Below are positions 23,181-31,162 of a DNA stretch of 42,017 bases, piece after piece. The stretch is from an uncultured Lactobacillus sp. GTDB lineage: Bacteria; Bacillota; Bacilli; Lactobacillales; Lactobacillaceae. The notes beneath the pieces are model-generated. The model did no database searches. It was not told where the DNA came from and was given only the letters and a program-made list of their open reading frames with translations. Positions within the stretch are counted from its first letter, which is position 1, and each line of letters starts with the position of its first letter. The stretch is taken from NCBI RefSeq assembly GCF_944327175.1, contig NZ_CALVGT010000051.1, forward strand, positions 1 to 42,017, written 5' to 3'. Made by a program: the position numbers and the translations under genes.

Positions 23181-25664
23181 ATGCCAGAAACTCACGAGCG
23201 GATTCGTGAAATGCCTTTGGAACAGGTCATGGGCGAACGCTTTGGCCGCTATTCCAAATATATTATTCAAGAACGGGCCCTGCCGGACATCCGCGACGGG
23301 CTCAAACCCGTGCAAAGGCGGATTCTTTACGCCATGTACCGGGACGGCAACACGGCTGACAAGCCTTTTAAGAAGGCAGCCAAGGCCGTCGGTAACATCA
23401 TGGGTAATTACCACCCGCACGGCGACAGCTCTATTTACGGGGCCCTGGTTTTCCTGTCTCAAGACTGGAAGATGAGAGAGCCATTGATCGAAATGCACGG
23501 CAACAACGGGTCCATGGACGGTGACAGTCCTGCTGCCATGCGTTATACGGAATCCCGCCTGGCCAAGATTTCCAATGTCCTGTTGGAAGACATTGACAAG
23601 GAAACCGTGCCAATGGTGCTCAACTTCGACGACACCGCTTATGAACCGACGGTTTTGCCGGCCCGCTTCCCTAATCTTCTGGTCAATGGGTCAACTGGGA
23701 TTTCCTCTGGTTATGCTACGGAAATTCCGCCTCACAACCTGGGCGAGATTTTGGACGCCACTATCCACCTGCTTAAGCACCCGGACGCCAGCCTGGAAGA
23801 CCTGATGACTTTTGTTAAAGGGCCAGACTTCCCAACTGGCGGGATCGTCATGGGCAAAAAGGGCTTGCGGGATGCCTACAAGACCGGTAAGGGCCGGATT
23901 CAAGTCCGGGCCAAGACCCAAATTGAAGAGATCCGGGGTCACCGCCAGCAGATCGTGGTGACAGAAATACCTTACCTGGTCAACAAGGCCCAGCTGGTCA
24001 AGAAGATCGACGAAATCCGGGTCAGCCGGGAACTGGATGGGATCAGTGAAGTCAGAGATGAAACTGACCGCCATGGTCTCTCCATCGTCATCGAACTTAA
24101 GAAGGACGCTGACGCCCAGAACATCCTCAACTACCTTTTAAAGAATACTGACCTGCAGGTTTCCTACAATTTCAACATGGTGGCCATTGACCACATGACT
24201 CCGGTTCAAGTGGGCCTTAAGCGGATTTTAGCTGCTTACCTGGAGCACGAAGAAGAAGTCGTCACCAAGCGGACCCAGTTCGACTTGAAGAAGGCCTCAG
24301 ACCGGCTAGAAATCATCCAGGGCTTGATCAAGGCTATGAGCATCTTGGACCGGGTGATCAAGGTTATCCGGGCTTCCAAGAACAAGTCTGATGCCAAGAA
24401 GAACCTGGTAGCCGAATTTGCCTTCACTGACCGGCAGGCTGAAGCCATCGTCTCCTTGCAGCTTTACCGCTTGACCAATACTGACGTTTTGGCCCTGCAG
24501 GCTGAAGAAGAGGAACTGAAGGGCAAGATCGCGGCTTACGAGAAGATATTGGCGGATCCGAAAGTTTTACAAAAGGAAATTATCAAGGAACTACGGGCCG
24601 TCAAGAAGGAATTTGGCTCAGACCGGCTGAGTGAAATCAGCGATGAAACGGCTAGAGTCGAAGTTGATGAAAAGGCCTTGATCACGGAAGAATCCGTCCG
24701 GGTCTTGATCAGCCGCGACGGCTACATCAAGCGGTCATCAATGCGGTCCTTCCAGTCAACAGAAGCCGGTGACAATGGCCTGCCGGAAACTGACCGGGTG
24801 GTTTATGAAGGGACTCTGTCGACTTTGACCAACCTTTACCTCTTCACCAACCACGGCAACTTGATCTACCGGCCGGTACACGAGCTGGTTGAAAGCAAGT
24901 GGAAGGATGTTGGCCAGCACCTGTCCCAGGAACTGGGCCTGGCAGCTGACGAAAGCATTATCCAGGTCTTTGCCCTAGATAATTTGGATGATCCAGATTT
25001 GTCCTTCCTGCTGGCCACAAATGACGGCTTTATCAAGCAGGTGGCCTTGGCCGACCTGCAGCCAACCAGAACTTACAAGTCCCGGGCAATCATGGCCATG
25101 AAGATGAAGGGGAAGGACTCCCGCGTCATCACCGTGGACCTGGTCAAGGCTGGTGAAAAACGGGAAATTACCCTCTTTACCAACCAGGCCTTTGCCCTTA
25201 AATATGACATTGCTGAAGTTCCGCAAGTCGGGGCTCGGGCAGCTGGGGTCAAGTCAATCAACTTGAAAGAAGACGACTATGTCGTTGCCTGCCTGGTGAC
25301 TGACCCGCAATATGAAGACCTGCTCAAGCTGGGTCTGGTAACCCAAAGAGGGGCCTTCAAGCAGATGCCGCTGAAATTGATCGGCAAGACCAGCCGGGCC
25401 AAGCGGGGAGTATTGGTTTTGCGGAACTTGAAGACCAAGCCACACCGGATCGTGGCCTTGAAGGCTTACGGGCAAAACCATGAGATGATCTTGATCACTT
25501 CCAGCCTGCGTAAGCAGGTTATCCGGACCAGCGACTACCCAGTCGGCGACCGGCAGAGCAATGGTTCCTTCGTCATCGATGTAAGGACAGATGGGGAAGC
25601 CAAAGAGCTGCTCATGGGCCGGCCTTTGCCGGACCAGGCCAGGGATGTCGGCCGCTTGTTCTAA
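23181..25664 (+). CDS. parC: ParC, topoisomerase IV subunit A
   Basis: DNA-cleaving subunit of topoisomerase IV, 827 residues. The N-terminal breakage-reunion domain has ALPDIRDGLKPVQRRILYAM, the resistance-determining stretch HPHGDSSIYGALV (about 78-90) and active-site Tyr122 in AAMRYTES. A long coiled-coil arm follows (about 350-480), and the C-terminal beta-pinwheel repeats start near 500. There is no GyrA box, consistent with ParC rather than GyrA. At the position of the usual acidic residue (E84 in other ParC/GrlA), this protein has Gly87. ATG 23181 has an AGGAAGG site. Operon with parE. Confidence 0.97.
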   Translation: MPETHERIREMPLEQVMGERFGRYSKYIIQERALPDIRDGLKPVQRRILYAMYRDGNTADKPFKKAAKAVGNIMGNYHPHGDSSIYGALVFLSQDWKMREPLIEMHGNNGSMDGDSPAAMRYTESRLAKISNVLLEDIDKETVPMVLNFDDTAYEPTVLPARFPNLLVNGSTGISSGYATEIPPHNLGEILDATIHLLKHPDASLEDLMTFVKGPDFPTGGIVMGKKGLRDAYKTGKGRIQVRAKTQIEEIRGHRQQIVVTEIPYLVNKAQLVKKIDEIRVSRELDGISEVRDETDRHGLSIVIELKKDADAQNILNYLLKNTDLQVSYNFNMVAIDHMTPVQVGLKRILAAYLEHEEEVVTKRTQFDLKKASDRLEIIQGLIKAMSILDRVIKVIRASKNKSDAKKNLVAEFAFTDRQAEAIVSLQLYRLTNTDVLALQAEEEELKGKIAAYEKILADPKVLQKEIIKELRAVKKEFGSDRLSEISDETARVEVDEKALITEESVRVLISRDGYIKRSSMRSFQSTEAGDNGLPETDRVVYEGTLSTLTNLYLFTNHGNLIYRPVHELVESKWKDVGQHLSQELGLAADESIIQVFALDNLDDPDLSFLLATNDGFIKQVALADLQPTRTYKSRAIMAMKMKGKDSRVITVDLVKAGEKREITLFTNQAFALKYDIAEVPQVGARAAGVKSINLKEDDYVVACLVTDPQYEDLLKLGLVTQRGAFKQMPLKLIGKTSRAKRGVLVLRNLKTKPHRIVALKAYGQNHEMILITSSLRKQVIRTSDYPVGDRQSNGSFVIDVRTDGEAKELLMGRPLPDQARDVGRLF

Positions 25665-25689
25665 AAAAATCAAAAAGATCGCGAAAAGA

Positions 25690-25719
25690 TTGAACAAAGC
25701 GCTGATTTTCTAGTAGACT
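25690..25719 (+). promoter_or_regulatory. Promoter of ppaC
   Basis: The -35 TTGAAC (25690-25695), 18-base spacer, -10 TAGACT (25714-25719). It lies in the 103-base gap between parC and ppaC. Confidence 0.6.
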
Positions 25720-25767
25720 TAATTAGAGAGAATAATTTTAGCTAAATCTAGAAGGGAAAATTCCAAG

Positions 25768-26703
25768 ATGGAAAAAGAACTGATTTTTGGTCACAGAAAC
25801 CCAGATACTGACGCAATCGGCACGGCGATTGCCTACTCATACTTCCAAAACCAACATGGCTACAACACTGAAGCCGTTGCTTTGGGTGAAGCCAACGACG
25901 AAACTTCTTTTGCCTTGAAGAAGTTCGGCTTTGAAGCACCACGCGTGGTTAAGACTGTCGCAAATGAAGTCAAGGCCATCATGCTGGTTGACCACAACGA
26001 ACCGCAACAAAGCGTTGAAGACCGGGACCAAGTCAAGGTTACCCACGTTATTGACCACCACCGGATCAGCAACTTCGCGACGATCGACCCCTTGTTCTAC
26101 CGGGCTGAACCAGTAGGCTGCACTTCCACTGTTTTGTGGGAAATGTTCAAGGAACAAAACATGGAAATTCCAGCTAACATTGCTGGTATCATGCTCAGTG
26201 CCATCATTTCTGACACCTTGCTTTTGAAGTCACCAACTACTACTGATATCGACAAGGAAGCAGTTGAAGACCTGGCTAAGATTGCCGGCGTTGACTACAA
26301 GGAATACGGTTTGGAACTGCTTAAGGCCGGCACCAACATCGCTGCTAAGTCAGTTGAAGAATTGATTGACCTGGACGCCAAGAGCTTCGAACTGGGTTCA
26401 AAGACTGCCCGGATCGCCCAAGTCAATGTTGTTGACGTGCCAGAAGCGCTTGAACGTAAGGACGCCTTCCTGGCAGCCATGGAAAAGGATGCTAAGGCTA
26501 ACGGCTACGACTTGTTCATGTTGGTAATTACCAACGTTTTGGACTCTGACTCAGAAGTTCTCTTCATCGGGGACGACGAAAGCAAGTCTGTCTTTGGCAA
26601 GGCCTTCGGCAAGGAACTGGTTGACTCAGAAGCCCACCTGCCAGGCGTTGTTTCCCGGAAGAAGCAAATCGTTCCACCATTGACCCGGGCATTTGAAGCT
26701 TAA
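25768..26703 (+). CDS. ppaC: Manganese-dependent inorganic pyrophosphatase
   Basis: Family II (DHH) pyrophosphatase, cytoplasmic, hydrolysing pyrophosphate from biosynthesis to two phosphates. The 311 residues include metal-binding motifs [25 protein letters not shown] and [10 protein letters not shown], and the C-terminal DHHA2 domain with [13 protein letters not shown], whose SRKKQ contacts the substrate. Length and motifs match the family closely. Codon use is strongly biased, as for an abundant protein. ATG 25768 has GAAGGG upstream and the gene ends in a strong terminator. Confidence 0.97.
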   Translation: MEKELIFGHRNPDTDAIGTAIAYSYFQNQHGYNTEAVALGEANDETSFALKKFGFEAPRVVKTVANEVKAIMLVDHNEPQQSVEDRDQVKVTHVIDHHRISNFATIDPLFYRAEPVGCTSTVLWEMFKEQNMEIPANIAGIMLSAIISDTLLLKSPTTTDIDKEAVEDLAKIAGVDYKEYGLELLKAGTNIAAKSVEELIDLDAKSFELGSKTARIAQVNVVDVPEALERKDAFLAAMEKDAKANGYDLFMLVITNVLDSDSEVLFIGDDESKSVFGKAFGKELVDSEAHLPGVVSRKKQIVPPLTRAFEA

Positions 26704-26721
26704 TCAGCTAAATAACAAAGG

Positions 26722-26753
26722 AAAAGAATCCAGGCAAGCTGGATTCTTTTTTT
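26722..26753 (+). terminator. Terminator of ppaC
   Basis: AAAAGAATCCAG (26722-26733) pairs with CTGGATTCTTTT (26739-26750), followed by more T. Confidence 0.95.
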
Positions 26754-26805
26754 GCTACTTTTTAAGCATCCTACTTGTTACTACAATTTTTATTAAAAAG
26801 AAAAA

Positions 26806-26822
26806 GCGCGGCTACGCCGCGC
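26806..26822 (-). terminator. GC-rich hairpin, second terminator downstream of fni
   Basis: GCGCGGC (26806-26812) and GCCGCGC (26816-26822) pair around TAC. On the minus strand it is followed by TTTTTCTTTTT, so it reads as a minus-strand terminator behind the mevalonate operon. Confidence 0.75.
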
Positions 26823-26823
26823 C

Positions 26824-26884
26824 AAAAAAATACTGTTAACAAATAAATCCGGCAGGAAATTTTGTCAACAGTTATTTTTTTGAT
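26824..26884 (-). terminator. Long AT-rich hairpin downstream of fni
   Basis: The run AAAAAAATA-CTGTTAACAAA on the left and TTTGTCAACAGTTATTTTTTT on the right form arms of about 20 bp with one unpaired base and one G-U pair, enclosing a loop of about 19 bases. Minus-strand T follows. It is the first of two tandem terminators after the mevalonate operon. Confidence 0.75.
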
Positions 26885-26905
26885 TTTATTTTTTACTCGC
26901 TTGCT

Positions 26906-27931
26906 TTATTTGCCAGCATATTGCTTAAGCTGATCAAACTGATTCTTCAGTTCCAAGTCTAAGTAATATGGCTGCTTGACTGGCAGACAGACTTGCCCAT
27001 ATAAGGCAAAAAGGTAGGCCAGTTCTTCCTTCCAGCGGCCGATTTCTTCATCCAGGCCATCCAGGCCCTCATTTAAAAGGGTGTGGAGGAAGTGATTGGC
27101 CACGCCTACAAATTTTCCGCCCAGGGCCAGGCCCTTGAAGACGTCCAGCGGATTTCTGACCCCGCCAGAGACGATTAGCTGCTTGGTCAAAGGCGCCGCT
27201 AAAAGGGCAGCCAGGGCCGTTGGCAGGCCGCAGTCGTTCAAATACGCCATAGGGTGGGGGTTGCGGGAGTTTTCGATTTGGGCGAAATTGGTGCCGCCAG
27301 CTCCCCCGATATCGAACCAGCTAAAGCCAGCTGCCTGCAGCTTTTGCAGGCAGACTGGATCCAGGCCGCTGCCGACTTCCTTGACGATGACTGGCACGCC
27401 AGCTGCTTCTTTAATCTCCAGCATCCGGTCCAGCCAGACAAAGTCCCGGTCGCCTTCAGGCATGGGGATCTCCTGGGCCACGTTAAGGTGGATCTGCAGG
27501 GCATCTGCTTGTAGATCCTTGACGATCTTGGCAGCCGCCTTAGCTGGAGTCAAAGGATTAACATTAGCAAACAAGAGGCCGTCTGGATTGGCTTCTCTAG
27601 CTACGTAAAAAGACTCCAGCTGGTCCTCTTCCTTGGTCAAGATGCTGGCTGAACCCAAGGCCAGGGCAATTTGCTGCTTATTGGCAATTTCACCCAGCTG
27701 CCGGTTGATCTGCCTGGATTTTTCCGACCCGCCAGTCATCGCGTTGATGAAAAAGGGGGCGGCCAGCTCTTTGCCAAACCAGGTCGTCTTGACCGTGTCT
27801 AGGTCAACTTGGCTTTCTGGCAGGGCCGGGCGGAGCAGGTGAATCTGGTCAAAGGAATTCGCTTTTTGGGCATTAAAAAACATCTGTGTCAAAGCCAGAT
27901 GTTCTTCTTTTCTTATAGATCTTTGTGACAT
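26906..27931 (-). CDS. fni: Type II isopentenyl-diphosphate isomerase
   Basis: FMN- and NADPH-dependent enzyme interconverting isopentenyl and dimethylallyl diphosphate, last step of the operon's pathway. The 341-residue TIM barrel shows SIRKEEHL near the start, PFFINAMTGGSEKS, ALGSASI, NVNPLTPAKA, QIHLNVAQE, VIVKEVGSGL, DIGGAGGTNFAQIE and the phosphate-binding VSGGVRNPLDVFKGLALG, all FMN/IPP-2 landmarks. Start ATG 27931 lies 10 bases after the mvaK2 stop and has only a weak AAGAG site, so it is probably translated by coupling. Last gene of the mevalonate operon, followed by two hairpins. Confidence 0.96.
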   Translation of the reverse strand: MSQRSIRKEEHLALTQMFFNAQKANSFDQIHLLRPALPESQVDLDTVKTTWFGKELAAPFFINAMTGGSEKSRQINRQLGEIANKQQIALALGSASILTKEEDQLESFYVAREANPDGLLFANVNPLTPAKAAAKIVKDLQADALQIHLNVAQEIPMPEGDRDFVWLDRMLEIKEAAGVPVIVKEVGSGLDPVCLQKLQAAGFSWFDIGGAGGTNFAQIENSRNPHPMAYLNDCGLPTALAALLAAPLTKQLIVSGGVRNPLDVFKGLALGGKFVGVANHFLHTLLNEGLDGLDEEIGRWKEELAYLFALYGQVCLPVKQPYYLDLELKNQFDQLKQYAGK

Positions 27932-27941
27932 CGCAATGCTC

Positions 27942-29024
27942 TTAGTAGGTTAATTCAGATTGGTGAATGTGAAATTCCAGGGGCAGGATGTTGTTCTTGA
28001 CCCATTCCTTGCGGAGGCGGTCAATATCGGTGTCCTTGTTGACGATGACGATACCGCAGTCGCCGTTGCCCGCGCCGCTGGTCTTGGCCGCGCCGCCAAA
28101 CTTGTTGGCAATTTCGATCAGCTCAGTCAAGCGGGGAATTTCGATAGCAATATTGTTGATAGCGGCAAAATGCTGCAGCAAGCGGCGGTTGATGCCGATC
28201 TGCTTTTGAATCAAAGCGATGTTGGCTTCTTCAAAACCGCGGATCATCTGCAAAACGCACTTGCGTGAGTCTGCCAAAAACTTGGCATATTCAGTCCGCA
28301 GGTTGTTCTTATTGGCGTTAGTCTTGTCAACAAGGCGGGAAGTTGAAGCCGGCTGCTGGCTCCAGCCAATCAGGAGCTCCATGCCCTTCGGCGGAACCAG
28401 CTGCTGGATCTTCAAACCTGGCCAGGCTTCACCGACCACTGCTGACAGGGACTTACTTGCCAGTTCTTCTTTCAGCCAGAGCTTATTGAAGGTCTGGTAG
28501 GCGATCCAGCCGCCGTAGACGCTGGCCGCGATATCGCCGGCGCTGCCGTTGCCTTGGACTGAGTAGTGAGAAATTGTGGAGAGCTTGTAAATCAGGTCCT
28601 TGCTTGCCTGGACACCATAAAAGCGCAGGATTGCCTTGACCGTCGCGACCGTGACCGCGGCTGAAGAACCCAGGCCGTACTTCTTGCCATCTGCTGAATC
28701 CAGGTCAGAATTGACAAACAAGTCGTAAACGTCCATCTTGACCTTCTGTTCCAGGCAGTATCTTTCAGTGAAAGAAATTGCGGACAGGATGTATTCAAAA
28801 GGATTGTCCCGGTTGTCGATCACCATCTTTGACCCCCGTCTGACCCAGTGAATGGAATCTTGGGAGTATTGCTTGGAGTGAATCAAACCAGTATCGCTGC
28901 TGCTTGGCTTGATTGACACCCTGACGTATTGGTCAAGGGCGACCAGAATGGCTGGACAATCTTGTTCCAAAACAGCGTATTCCCCGGCAATGTAAAGCTT
29001 GCCTGGTGCTTTTTCAGTAATCAA
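27942..29024 (-). CDS. mvaK2: Phosphomevalonate kinase
   Basis: GHMP kinase, 360 residues, phosphorylating 5-phosphomevalonate to 5-diphosphomevalonate. The N-terminus APGKLYIAGEYAVLE is characteristic of bacterial phosphomevalonate kinases, and the ATP loop is KKYGLGSSAAVTVAT. The third GHMP motif is GGAAKTSGAGNGDCGIVI. Start ATG 29024. It sits between mvaD (77 bases upstream) and fni on the minus strand. Confidence 0.96.
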   Translation of the reverse strand: MITEKAPGKLYIAGEYAVLEQDCPAILVALDQYVRVSIKPSSSDTGLIHSKQYSQDSIHWVRRGSKMVIDNRDNPFEYILSAISFTERYCLEQKVKMDVYDLFVNSDLDSADGKKYGLGSSAAVTVATVKAILRFYGVQASKDLIYKLSTISHYSVQGNGSAGDIAASVYGGWIAYQTFNKLWLKEELASKSLSAVVGEAWPGLKIQQLVPPKGMELLIGWSQQPASTSRLVDKTNANKNNLRTEYAKFLADSRKCVLQMIRGFEEANIALIQKQIGINRRLLQHFAAINNIAIEIPRLTELIEIANKFGGAAKTSGAGNGDCGIVIVNKDTDIDRLRKEWVKNNILPLEFHIHQSELTY

Positions 29025-29101
29025 AAAAACTCTTCCTCTTATTCTTTTAATTTTTTCTTTTTATATTACGTCCTCAGACATTATAGCCAATTAAATAAGC
29101 T

Positions 29102-30061
29102 TTAGTCCAACAGAGTGACTCCTGGACCAAAACCTGCCTCAATAATCTTAACACGATCAAAGGAGGACTCAAAGCAATTAATAATATCTTTAGAATTTTT
29201 CCCCTGGCAGAGGACCTTGACGTTCGGGCCGGCGTCAATGGTGTAGTAGCACTCCAGCCCTTGCTGGCGCAGATCCTGGACCAGCTTGATGGCCTTGATG
29301 GTATTCGGCTCAAAATAGGTAAAGCCGGGGACAGCGGTGAAGGTTAAAGTATGCATCTCACTGGCATTTAATTCAGCCAGAGAACCCAATTTGCTAAAGT
29401 CAGCCTGCTTAATCGCTTCTTCCATCTCCTTGATCTCACTGTCATTTCTGTCCAGCCAGACCTGGTAGAAGGGGGAGCTCTTGCTCATTTCCATCCCCTT
29501 GGTTGAAGAAATCTTCTTTTCCTGGTCGTTGATTTCAACGGCCAAAAGACGCAGGTCCATGTCCGGCTTTTCGTCCAGCGGGTAGGCGTAAGAAGTCTGG
29601 TCGCTATCGCCTTTTTTCCAGACGGAAAAACCGCCGAAAACAGATCTTGAAGCTGAGCCCGATCCCATCCGGGCCATTCTGGACAATTCCCGCCGGTCAA
29701 CGCCTAACTGGTAGTGGTCGGCAAAAGCCGCTGCCATGGCGGCGAAGGCTGAACTGGAAGAGGCCAGGCCAGCCGCGGTTGGCACCTGGTTGACCGATTC
29801 AACCGCCAAATTTCCTTTAAGCCCGAAGCGGTCCTGCATGGCCCAGAGGTAGGCGAAAACGCGGTCAGCAGCCGGACCGGAAATGGCTTGGCCGTTTAAT
29901 TTAAAAGACATTTGCTCACTGTCTGAGATTTTGGTGTCGCTGTAGAAGGCATCCAAGGTCATGGACAGGCTGGACATGAGCGGCAGGCGCAATTTGGCAT
30001 CCTTCTTGCCCCAGTACTTGATCAAGGCAATATTGGTATGGGCGCGGGCAGTTTTACTCAT
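29102..30061 (-). CDS. mvaD: Mevalonate diphosphate decarboxylase
   Basis: GHMP superfamily enzyme that converts diphosphomevalonate to isopentenyl diphosphate with ATP and loss of CO2. Start ATG 30061 (MSKTARAHTNIALIKYWGK) is used because the GTG at 30070 would be too close to the AAAGGA site. The 319-residue protein has that classic opening, PLMSSLSMTLD, the ATP loop VPTAAGLASSSSAFAAM and the DAGPNVKVL end motif. Second gene of the operon. Confidence 0.96.
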   Translation of the reverse strand: MSKTARAHTNIALIKYWGKKDAKLRLPLMSSLSMTLDAFYSDTKISDSEQMSFKLNGQAISGPAADRVFAYLWAMQDRFGLKGNLAVESVNQVPTAAGLASSSSAFAAMAAAFADHYQLGVDRRELSRMARMGSGSASRSVFGGFSVWKKGDSDQTSYAYPLDEKPDMDLRLLAVEINDQEKKISSTKGMEMSKSSPFYQVWLDRNDSEIKEMEEAIKQADFSKLGSLAELNASEMHTLTFTAVPGFTYFEPNTIKAIKLVQDLRQQGLECYYTIDAGPNVKVLCQGKNSKDIINCFESSFDRVKIIEAGFGPGVTLLD

Positions 30062-30117
30062 CTGTTTCACATTCCTTTACTGTGTAATTCTGTTTTTTAA
30101 TAATTTTTGGGCAAAAA

Positions 30118-31029
30118 TTAAATCTCTTCAATCCAGTAGTTACTGATTTCTGCCTGGCAGGCCTGGGCAATCTCTTCGCAGGAAGCGGCATCCTTGCAAA
30201 GGGCGATGATGATTCCGCCCAGGCCGCCGCCGGACAACTTGCAGCCTAAAGCCCCGCCTTTATCAGCAATCTGGCAGATCCGGTCGATCTTGCTTGTCGA
30301 CAAGTTAAAGGAAGCTAAAAGCTCCTGGGCCTGGTTGAAGAATTTACCAACGCTCTCCGGGTCTTGCTCGAGCCAGGCAGCTTTGACTTCGTCAGCCAGT
30401 TGTCCCAGCTTGTGCATTCTAACTTGCGCGTCAGGTGACTCATTTAAAAGCTTGGCGACCATAGTAACGGCTTCTCTGGTATTGCCCAAATCGCCCGTGT
30501 CCATGATCAAAAGTCTGGCGCCTAATTTTGAGGAGAGCTTTTTTACGCCCTTTTGCTTATTAAAAAAGACCAGGTAATCGGAATTGACCGTGGCCGCGTC
30601 CAGGCCGGAAGCCTTGCCGTGGTTGATCGTTTCTGCCTGGTTGGTGATGGCCATAACTTCACTTGCACTTAACTGCAAGCCCAGGTATTGGCTTAAGGCC
30701 ACGGTAGTACCGTAAGCGACGGTAGCTGAGGAGCCAAGTCCGCGCTCCATGGGAATTTCCCCGGTATAGGTAAGCTTGATCTGGGGACTTTTCCCGCTTC
30801 TGGCCAAAAGCTCCTTGACGACATACTTAAGGCCGTTATAGTCAGCCGGCGCGTCAAAAAAAGGGCCCTGGTAGAGCTTGGTGTCCATCCAGACCGGACC
30901 GGCATAATCACTGACGGTTGTCTTGATGTGCAGGGCCTGAATTGGCAGGGCCAGGGCGTCATAGCCGTAAACAACGGAATGCTCGCCGATCAAAATTACT
31001 TTTCCATGAGCAGTACATGAAGTCTGCAA
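30118..31029 (-). CDS. mvaK1: Mevalonate kinase
   Basis: First kinase of the pathway, ATP plus mevalonate to 5-phosphomevalonate. The 303 residues begin with TTG at 31029 after GAGGTGATT, since no in-frame ATG precedes HGKVILIGEHSVVYG, the family's first motif. The ATP loop is ERGLGSSATVAYGTTVA, with GKASGLDAATV and the third motif GCKLSGGGLGGIIIAL. First gene of the minus-strand operon mvaK1-mvaD-mvaK2-fni, which diverges from rexB. Confidence 0.96.
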   Translation of the reverse strand: MQTSCTAHGKVILIGEHSVVYGYDALALPIQALHIKTTVSDYAGPVWMDTKLYQGPFFDAPADYNGLKYVVKELLARSGKSPQIKLTYTGEIPMERGLGSSATVAYGTTVALSQYLGLQLSASEVMAITNQAETINHGKASGLDAATVNSDYLVFFNKQKGVKKLSSKLGARLLIMDTGDLGNTREAVTMVAKLLNESPDAQVRMHKLGQLADEVKAAWLEQDPESVGKFFNQAQELLASFNLSTSKIDRICQIADKGGALGCKLSGGGLGGIIIALCKDAASCEEIAQACQAEISNYWIEEI

Positions 31030-31096
31030 AAAGAATCACCTCAAAAAATCAATTTATTAGTTCGGTTAACGTTTGCTTAGAATCAATGGCAATCAG

Positions 31097-31125
31097 TTTC
31101 CAAAAAGGAAAGAGATTGATAAAAT
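31097..31125 (+). promoter_or_regulatory. Promoter of rexBA
   Basis: The -35-like TTTCCA (31097-31102), 17-base spacer, extended -10 TGA-TAAAAT (31117-31125), about 38 bases before ATG 31163. The -35 is poor, compensated by the extended -10. Confidence 0.5.
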
Positions 31126-31162
31126 TTAGATTGACCGATTAGTCAACAAAGGAGTGGAAGCA

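Noticed and set aside
25254-25697. 147-codon minus-strand frame at the 3' end of parC
   Set aside because: Shadow of parC caused by GC-rich third positions; composition is not protein-like and no initiation signal is present.
27096-27608. 170-codon plus-strand frame inside fni
   Set aside because: Antisense to the well-supported isomerase gene; no motif or ribosome binding site.
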